The notes beneath the pieces are model-generated. The model worked only from the letters and a program-made list of their open reading frames with translations. It did not search any database and was not told where the DNA came from. Positions 47,794 through 52,110 of a DNA stretch of 52,110 nt are shown piece by piece (position 1 is the stretch's first letter; each line of letters starts with the position of its first letter). The translations under genes and the position numbers were made by a program. This stretch comes from a bacterium (GTDB lineage: Bacteria; Krumholzibacteriota; Krumholzibacteriia; LZORAL124-64-63), in NCBI GenBank assembly GCA_020440705.1, contig JAGRNP010000014.1, positions 1 to 52,110 of the forward strand, given 5' to 3'.

Positions 47794-49329
47794 TTGCGCG
47801 CCCTTGCCTCCCCGCGTGCCGGACGCCGCCTGCGTCCCCTCGTCACCGCCGTCACGGTGCTGGTCGTGGTGGGCGTCGCGGCCGTGGCCTGGATCACCAT
47901 CCGCGAACTGCAGGTGCAGCGTACGGTCTTCGCCGACATCCTCGACCGCAAGCTGACCGCGACCAGCAACCAGTTCCGCTATTACCTGCAGCCCGTGAAC
48001 GACGACCTCGCGGCCATGGACGGCTGGTACCGCGAAGGCCTGCTCGACGCGGCGCACCCCGACGCGGCGGCGACCCTGCTGGCGCCCCTCCTCGCGCCGA
48101 CGCCCCAGATCAGCGCCGCCTACCTGTTGCCGCCGGAAGGCGCCATCGTGCGGCTCGCCCGAAGCGGCGGCACCTGGGGCCTGGCGCCCGCCGGCGAGGG
48201 CGAAGCCGACCCGCGCCACTCCGAGTGGTACGGACGCGCCCGCCAGGCGCGGCCGGGCGATCCGGTCGCCTGGTCCGACTACAGCGACCTGCCGGGGCTC
48301 GGCGTGCGGGGCCTGCTCATCGGGCGGGCCACCGATGACGGCACGGTGCTCGCGGTGGGCATCGCCAAGGCGGACCTCGACCGCTTCACCGCCACGGCGC
48401 CGATCACCGAGAACGGCATCCTCGTGCGCCGCTTCGCCGGCGGGCGCATCGCCTGGCTCGCCCCCGGTTCGGGCGGCGAACTCGACACCACCGACAGCAA
48501 CGACCTGCTGGTCAGCGACCGCCCCGAGCACGAGGTCATCGGCACCGCCCTGCGCGAGTGGGGCCGGCGGGAACGCCCCTGGGAAGAGGCCTTCCGCTTC
48601 AAGGTCGACGGCACCACCTGGTGGGCCTCGTTCTACCGCAGCGTGCCCGGCACCGACCCCGGCGAGCTGGGCCTGATGGCGCCCGCCAGCGATCTCGGCC
48701 GCCGCCTGGAGACGGCCACCGGCCGGGTGACGATCCTTTTCGGCGCCATCCTCGCCCTGGCCATGACCGCCGTCGTGCTGCTCGCCTTCGACTACCGCAA
48801 CAAGTACCGGCGCACCGCCCGCGGCCGCGTGGCCCCGCCCGACGACGCGGCGGCGGTGCGCGCCCTCATCGCCGGCGGCGAGTCCGTCGGGGTCGAGTTC
48901 AAGGCGACCATGCGCTGGAACCTGCACGCCGACAAGCCGGGCAAGGAGATGGAGCTGGCCTGGCTCAAGACCGTCGTGGCCTACCTGAACACCGACGGCG
49001 GCCACCTGCTGATCGGCGTCGCCGACGACGGCGGGGTGGTGGGCACGGCCCGCGACGCCTTCCCCAGCGACGACAAGTTCATCCTCCACTTCGACAACCT
49101 CGTGCAGCAGCACATCGGCCTCGAGTTCGCCGCCTGGATCCACGGCCGCTTCCACGCCCTCGGCGAGCAGCGGGTCTTCGTCGTCACCTGCGACCGCTGC
49201 ACCGATCCGGTCTTCCTGCGCAAGGGACAGAAGGGACAGGAGAGCGAGGAGTTCTACATCCGCGTCGGGGCCAGCAGCCGCCAGCTGCCGAGCAGCCGCA
49301 TCGTGCCCTACCTGGAGGAGCGCCGATGA
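47794..49329 (+). CDS. Transmembrane sensor fused to AlbA_2 (Schlafen-type) putative DNA-binding domain
   Basis: A 511-residue protein from TTG 47794 (GGAG 6 bases upstream). ATG 47740 would add 18 residues but has no ribosome site and lies upstream of the predicted transcription start. TM1 (PLVTAVTVLVVVGVAAVAWI) is followed by an outside sensor region of about 270 residues, CACHE-like in layout (FADILDRKLTATSNQFRYYL, YGRARQARPGDPVAWSDYSD). TM2 is at about 312-334. A cytoplasmic AlbA_2 domain (about 362-505) has GESVGVEFKATMRWN, LNTDGGHLLIGVADDGGVVG and EEFYIRVGASSRQL. AlbA_2 domains are usually in soluble regulators, so a membrane-tethered version is unusual. It overlaps the next gene by 4 bases (ATGA). 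Confidence 0.85.
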   Translation: MRALASPRAGRRLRPLVTAVTVLVVVGVAAVAWITIRELQVQRTVFADILDRKLTATSNQFRYYLQPVNDDLAAMDGWYREGLLDAAHPDAAATLLAPLLAPTPQISAAYLLPPEGAIVRLARSGGTWGLAPAGEGEADPRHSEWYGRARQARPGDPVAWSDYSDLPGLGVRGLLIGRATDDGTVLAVGIAKADLDRFTATAPITENGILVRRFAGGRIAWLAPGSGGELDTTDSNDLLVSDRPEHEVIGTALREWGRRERPWEEAFRFKVDGTTWWASFYRSVPGTDPGELGLMAPASDLGRRLETATGRVTILFGAILALAMTAVVLLAFDYRNKYRRTARGRVAPPDDAAAVRALIAGGESVGVEFKATMRWNLHADKPGKEMELAWLKTVVAYLNTDGGHLLIGVADDGGVVGTARDAFPSDDKFILHFDNLVQQHIGLEFAAWIHGRFHALGEQRVFVVTCDRCTDPVFLRKGQKGQESEEFYIRVGASSRQLPSSRIVPYLEERR

Positions 49330-49691
49330 ACCGCAAACTCATCCTCTGGCGCGGCGCCCACCTCTTCGCCACGCGCCCCGGCCTCATGGAACGTCTCGAG
49401 GCGGCGCGGCGCCTGGTGCCCCTCGCCGGCGACCAGCTGCTGCACCCGGCCGTGCCCGCCGACTACGTGGTGCGCCGCGGCAAGCTGCGCGTGAGCCAGT
49501 TCCTGCCCGACGGCCGCGAGATCACGCGGGCCATCCTGCAGGCCGGTGCGGTGGTCCTGACCCGTGACGACGATCCGGAGGCGGCGGATCCGGCCGCCGA
49601 CCGCTACCATATCGAGGACCTCGTCCTGGCCGCCCTCGGCGAGGTCGAGATGTGGGCGCTGCCCGCCGGAGCGCTCGCCGACGCGAACTGA
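49326..49691 (+). CDS. Small CRP-like (cyclic-nucleotide-binding fold) domain protein
   Basis: A 121-residue protein. The middle matches the N-terminal beta-roll of CRP/FNR regulators: DYVVRRGKLRVSQFLPDGRE, ITRAILQAGAVVLTRDDD, then IEDLVLAALGEVEMWALPAG. There is no helix-turn-helix after it, so it cannot act alone as a CRP-type activator. Its ATG overlaps the TGA of the sensor-AlbA_2 gene, and gpmI begins 15 bases after its stop. It may provide ligand sensing or an adaptor role for the AlbA_2 protein; that link rests on gene order only. Confidence 0.72.
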   Translation: MNRKLILWRGAHLFATRPGLMERLEAARRLVPLAGDQLLHPAVPADYVVRRGKLRVSQFLPDGREITRAILQAGAVVLTRDDDPEAADPAADRYHIEDLVLAALGEVEMWALPAGALADAN

Positions 49692-49706
49692 ACGGAACGG
49701 AAGAAG

Positions 49707-51290
49707 ATGAGCACCAAGCCCCGCCTCGTCCTGTGCATCCTCGACGGTGTCGGTTACCGCACCGGTCCCGGCAGCGAGATCGGCAACGCCGTCAAGGGCG
49801 CCGCGCCGGCCTTCTACGAGTCGCTCTTCCGCGACTACCCCTTCACCACCCTCGACGCCAGCGGCCTGCACGTGGGACTGCCCGACGGCCAGATGGGCAA
49901 CTCCGAGGTGGGCCACCTGACCATCGGGGCCGGACGCGTGATGGACCAGGAGCTCGTGCGCATCAGCAAGTCCCTCGCCACGGGCGAGTTCGCCCGCACC
50001 CCCGCCTGGACCGGCTTCATGGAGCGTGCCCGCGCCGGCAGCGGCCGCCTGCACCTGCTGGGCCTCGTCTCGCCGGGCGGCGTCCATTCCCACACCGACC
50101 ACCTGAAGGGCATCGTCGCCGCGGCGAAGGACGCCGGCCTGGGCGAGATCTACGTGCATGCCTTCCTCGACGGCCGCGACACCGACCCCCGCGGCGGCGC
50201 CGGCTACGTGGCCGACCTCGTCGCCGCCCTCGACACCATCGGCGCCGGACGGATCGCCAGCGTCTGCGGCCGCTACTGGGCCATGGACCGCGACAAGCGC
50301 TGGGAGCGCGTCGGCCGCGCCTGGCGCCTGCTGGTCGACGGCGAGATCGACGCCAAGGGCGCCCGCGCCACCGACCCCGTCGCCGCCATCGAGGCCGGCT
50401 ACGCCGCCGGCGTCACCGACGAGTTCATGGAGCCCACCCTCCTGACCGATGCCGCCGGCGCCCCCGTGGCCACCGTGCAGGATGGCGACAGCGTCTTCTT
50501 CTGGAATTTCCGCGCCGACCGCGCCCGCGAACTCACCTGGGCCTTCGTGCAGGAGGGCTTCGACGGCTTCACGCCGGCCCACCGCCCCCGCGTGAACTAC
50601 CTCACCATGACGCCCTACGACGAGAAGCTGGCCGACCTGCCCGCCGTGTTCCGGCCCGAGATGCCGCGCAACGGCCTGGCCGAGGTCTTCGCCGCCCACG
50701 GCCTGCGCAACCTGCGCACCGCCGAGACCGAGAAGTACGCCCACGTGACGTACTTCCTGAACGGCGGCCGCGAGGAGCCGTATCCCGGCGAGGACCGCCA
50801 GCTCGTCCCCTCGCCGAAGGTCGCCACCTACGACCTGCAGCCCGAGATGAGCGCGCCCGAGGTGGCGGCGATCGTCGACCGCGCCTGCCGCGGCGACGAC
50901 TACGACGTGGTCATCGTGAACTTCGCCAACGGCGACATGGTCGGCCACACCGGCGTGTACGACGCCGCGGTCGCGGCCTTCCGCACCCTCGACCGGCTCC
51001 TGTCCGAGATCATGCCGCCGAGCCTCGCGCAGGGCACCGTCTGGCTGGTCACCGCCGACCACGGCAACTGCGACGAGATGCTCGCCGAAGACGGCTCCGT
51101 CCTCACCCAGCACTCCCTGAACAAGGTGCCCTTCGTGGTCGCCGGACGGGAATTCGCGGGCCGGAAGGACGCCCTGAAGGACGGATCCTTCGGTTTGGCC
51201 GACATCGCGCCCACCGTCCTGGACCTGCTGCGGATCCCGCAACCCCATGAAATGACAGGACAAACGATCCTGCGTAGCCGTCCGGAATAG
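49707..51290 (+). CDS. gpmI: 2,3-bisphosphoglycerate-independent phosphoglycerate mutase
   Basis: A 527-residue glycolytic enzyme that interconverts 3- and 2-phosphoglycerate using two Mn ions. Motifs include the first metal site LCILDGVGYR and the phospho-serine site DGQMGNSEVGHLTIGAGR (Ser66). Further motifs are SPGGVHSHTDHLKG, HAFLDGRDTDPR, GRYWAMDRDKRW, NFRADRARE and the second metal cluster NFANGDMVGHTG with TADHGNCDEM. Length is normal for the family. GGAAG lies just before the ATG. It is third in the operon with the sensor-AlbA_2 and CRP-like genes, an unusual context for a housekeeping glycolytic gene. Confidence 0.97.
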   Translation: MSTKPRLVLCILDGVGYRTGPGSEIGNAVKGAAPAFYESLFRDYPFTTLDASGLHVGLPDGQMGNSEVGHLTIGAGRVMDQELVRISKSLATGEFARTPAWTGFMERARAGSGRLHLLGLVSPGGVHSHTDHLKGIVAAAKDAGLGEIYVHAFLDGRDTDPRGGAGYVADLVAALDTIGAGRIASVCGRYWAMDRDKRWERVGRAWRLLVDGEIDAKGARATDPVAAIEAGYAAGVTDEFMEPTLLTDAAGAPVATVQDGDSVFFWNFRADRARELTWAFVQEGFDGFTPAHRPRVNYLTMTPYDEKLADLPAVFRPEMPRNGLAEVFAAHGLRNLRTAETEKYAHVTYFLNGGREEPYPGEDRQLVPSPKVATYDLQPEMSAPEVAAIVDRACRGDDYDVVIVNFANGDMVGHTGVYDAAVAAFRTLDRLLSEIMPPSLAQGTVWLVTADHGNCDEMLAEDGSVLTQHSLNKVPFVVAGREFAGRKDALKDGSFGLADIAPTVLDLLRIPQPHEMTGQTILRSRPE

Positions 51291-51311
51291 TGAGGATTTA
51301 ACAAATTATTG

Positions 51312-51341
51312 ACCGGGCCCGGTTTTCTTTCCGGGCCCGGT
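51312..51341 (+). terminator. Terminator-like hairpin after gpmI
   Basis: ACCGGGCCCGG (51312-51322) pairs perfectly with CCGGGCCCGGT (51331-51341) over loop TTTTCTTT. It lies 22 bases after the gpmI stop; the trailing T-run is absent. Confidence 0.7.
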
Positions 51342-51342
51342 A

Positions 51343-51351
51343 TGCTATTCT
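51343..51351 (+). promoter_or_regulatory. Extended -10 element for the exported OB-fold gene
   Basis: TGCTATTCT fits the TGnTAnnnT series and directly follows the gpmI terminator. A start near 51358 implies a leader of about 335 bases before the ATG at 51693. Confidence 0.45.
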
Positions 51352-51357
51352 TGTGAT

Positions 51358-51692
51358 CCCTTTCGGGCCGCCTCGGCTAAGGCGGTGCGGAGAGGGACGC
51401 GGCGCAGGGGGACTGACCATCCCGGCCCACATTCGCCCAAGCCGGCATGCCGGCCGGGATGGAGGTTGGGGGAGACCGAACGTGATCCGCCCACCGCACC
51501 GCACATGCGCTCTGATTCCCACTTGAGGTCCATTCGCTTGACACCTGACTTCTCGAGTAGGAAGCGCACGATGCCGGGTCCGAGCCCACGTCTGAACACA
51601 GGTCCGAACATGGGTTCGACCGGCATGGCTTTCCGGATGGCGCTTGCAGAAGTGCCGAAACAGATCACCCCTGCGCGAAGGAGGCCGAAAGG
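51358..51692 (+). ncRNA. Long structured 5' leader (candidate regulatory RNA)
   Basis: This stretch has no convincing gene but contains three strong hairpins. CCGCCT/AGGCGG is at 51368-51385, inside a TCCCT/AGGGA outer stem. A perfect 11-base-pair stem CCATCCCGGCC/GGCCGGGATGG joins 51417-51427 to 51452-51462. A compound stem ATGCCGG plus CGAGCCCA pairs with TGGGTTCG plus CCGGCAT (51571-51588 with 51611-51626, one G-U pair). No known riboswitch signature was recognised. A strong ribosome site (AAGGAGG) follows at 51678-51684. Confidence 0.4.
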
Positions 51693-52110
51693 ATGAAGAA
51701 GCATCTTTTTGGCATGGCACTGTGCATGTGCCTTGTTTTGATCAGCGGCGTGGCCACCGCCCAGGACATCGATGACATCCAGGTCTACGATGCCGGCGGC
51801 GCGCCTGCCAGCCCCTACCTCGGCCAGAGCGTCACCGTCACGGGTCAGATCACCGTGCTCAAGGGCACGTACAACAGCGGCACCTGGTACATCCAGGACG
51901 CCACCGGCGGCATCCAGTTCTTCGATTCCGCGGCGGGTCCGTTCGCCCTCGGCGACGTCGTCGAGGTCACCGGCACCGTCAGCACGTTCAGCGGTGAGCT
52001 GCAGATCGGCACCCCGAGCTCCGTGTTCCTGAGCGCGGGTACGCCCGTCGTCCCGGCGAGCTACGACATCTCGGCCCTCACCTTCGAGGAAGTCGGCAGC
52101 CTGATCGAGG
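51693..52110 (+). CDS. Exported protein with N-terminal OB-fold-like domain (3' partial)
   Basis: The first 139 residues are visible; the frame is open to the end of the window. A signal peptide (MKKHLFGMALCMCLVLISGV, cleavage near ATAQ-D) is followed by an OB-fold-like segment: YLGQSVTVTGQITVLKGTYN, TWYIQDATGGIQFFDSAAGP, LGDVVEVTGTVSTFSGELQI. Such domains often open extracellular nucleases (YhcR/ExeM type) and other multidomain exported proteins of this lineage, so the rest could be a nuclease, but this cannot be seen. GGAGG lies 8 bases upstream of the ATG. The leader is unusually long and structured. Confidence 0.85.
   Translation, partial: MKKHLFGMALCMCLVLISGVATAQDIDDIQVYDAGGAPASPYLGQSVTVTGQITVLKGTYNSGTWYIQDATGGIQFFDSAAGPFALGDVVEVTGTVSTFSGELQIGTPSSVFLSAGTPVVPASYDISALTFEEVGSLIE

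Noticed and set aside
51538-51543. TTGACA as a -35 box close to the last gene
   Set aside because: At the expected distance (51561) the sequence is GAAGCG, not a -10, so it is not a convincing promoter.
51605-51627. tRNA or tmRNA T-arm (GGGTTCGACC)
   Set aside because: The flanking bases do not form the 5-base T-stem or an acceptor stem. The bases belong to a longer hairpin instead.
51298-51720. Short open frames on both strands in the leader region
   Set aside because: They have no ribosome site, no motif and biased composition; the region looks like structured RNA instead.

Overview
The window is high-GC bacterial chromosome with tightly packed genes on both strands. It has no rRNA, tRNA, CRISPR array or transposase that I could find. 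Two large secreted proteins end in FlgD/Ig-like C-terminal domains, and there are several TPR and beta-propeller proteins plus a HiPIP-linked caa3 oxidase. This fits an uncultured member of the FCB/candidate-phylum group (Krumholzibacteriota, Eisenbacteria or similar). That placement is inference; no marker gene proves it.

Layout. 1-3822 (+): hydrogenase maturation genes hypF (5' end outside the window), hypD, hypE. 3833-9688 (-): an orphan MASE3 hybrid histidine kinase and a membrane protein with a spermidine-synthase-like domain and TPRs. 9689-10090: a regulatory gap. 10091-13765: a small surface-polysaccharide group (GT4 glycosyltransferase, Wzt-type ABC ATPase, sulfotransferase). 13946-15988 (+): one polypeptide carrying chorismate mutase, prephenate dehydratase with ACT, and DAHP synthase. 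16079-22049: two convergent secreted proteins with FlgD-like tails. 22131-26158 (-): an exported TPR-CHAT protease, an ECF sigma factor and a membrane anti-sigma factor in one apparent operon. 26327-29207 (-): a lipoprotein, an exported VWA protein and a small exported protein. 29324-33420 (-): photolyase downstream of a Ser/Thr kinase with a beta-propeller. 33467-39500 (-): sco, coxA, coxC, coxD, coxB (with haem c), ctaB, and upstream a HiPIP gene. 39669-45154: an S9D-type peptidase, a membrane TPR protein and exported MsrB. 45317-51290: an exported protein with a long Arg/Asp-rich tail, then divergently a membrane sensor fused to an AlbA_2 domain, a small CRP-like domain protein and gpmI. 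51291-end: a long structured leader and the start of an exported OB-fold protein.

How the parts work together. The cox block reads as a complete aerobic terminal oxidase. CoxA has the YSHP signature of A2-type haem-copper oxidases, CoxB carries CuA plus haem c, and a Tat-exported HiPIP next door is a plausible electron donor, as known for Rhodothermus marinus. The hyp genes imply a [NiFe] hydrogenase elsewhere. The most intriguing unit is TPR-CHAT / ECF sigma / anti-sigma. Predicted topology puts the CHAT protease outside the cytoplasmic membrane with the C-terminal half of the anti-sigma factor, which suggests a protease-gated sigma switch. Second are the three-domain aromatic biosynthesis fusion and the transmembrane sensor-AlbA_2 protein. 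A recurrent extended -10 motif (TGnTAnnnT) precedes at least seven genes.
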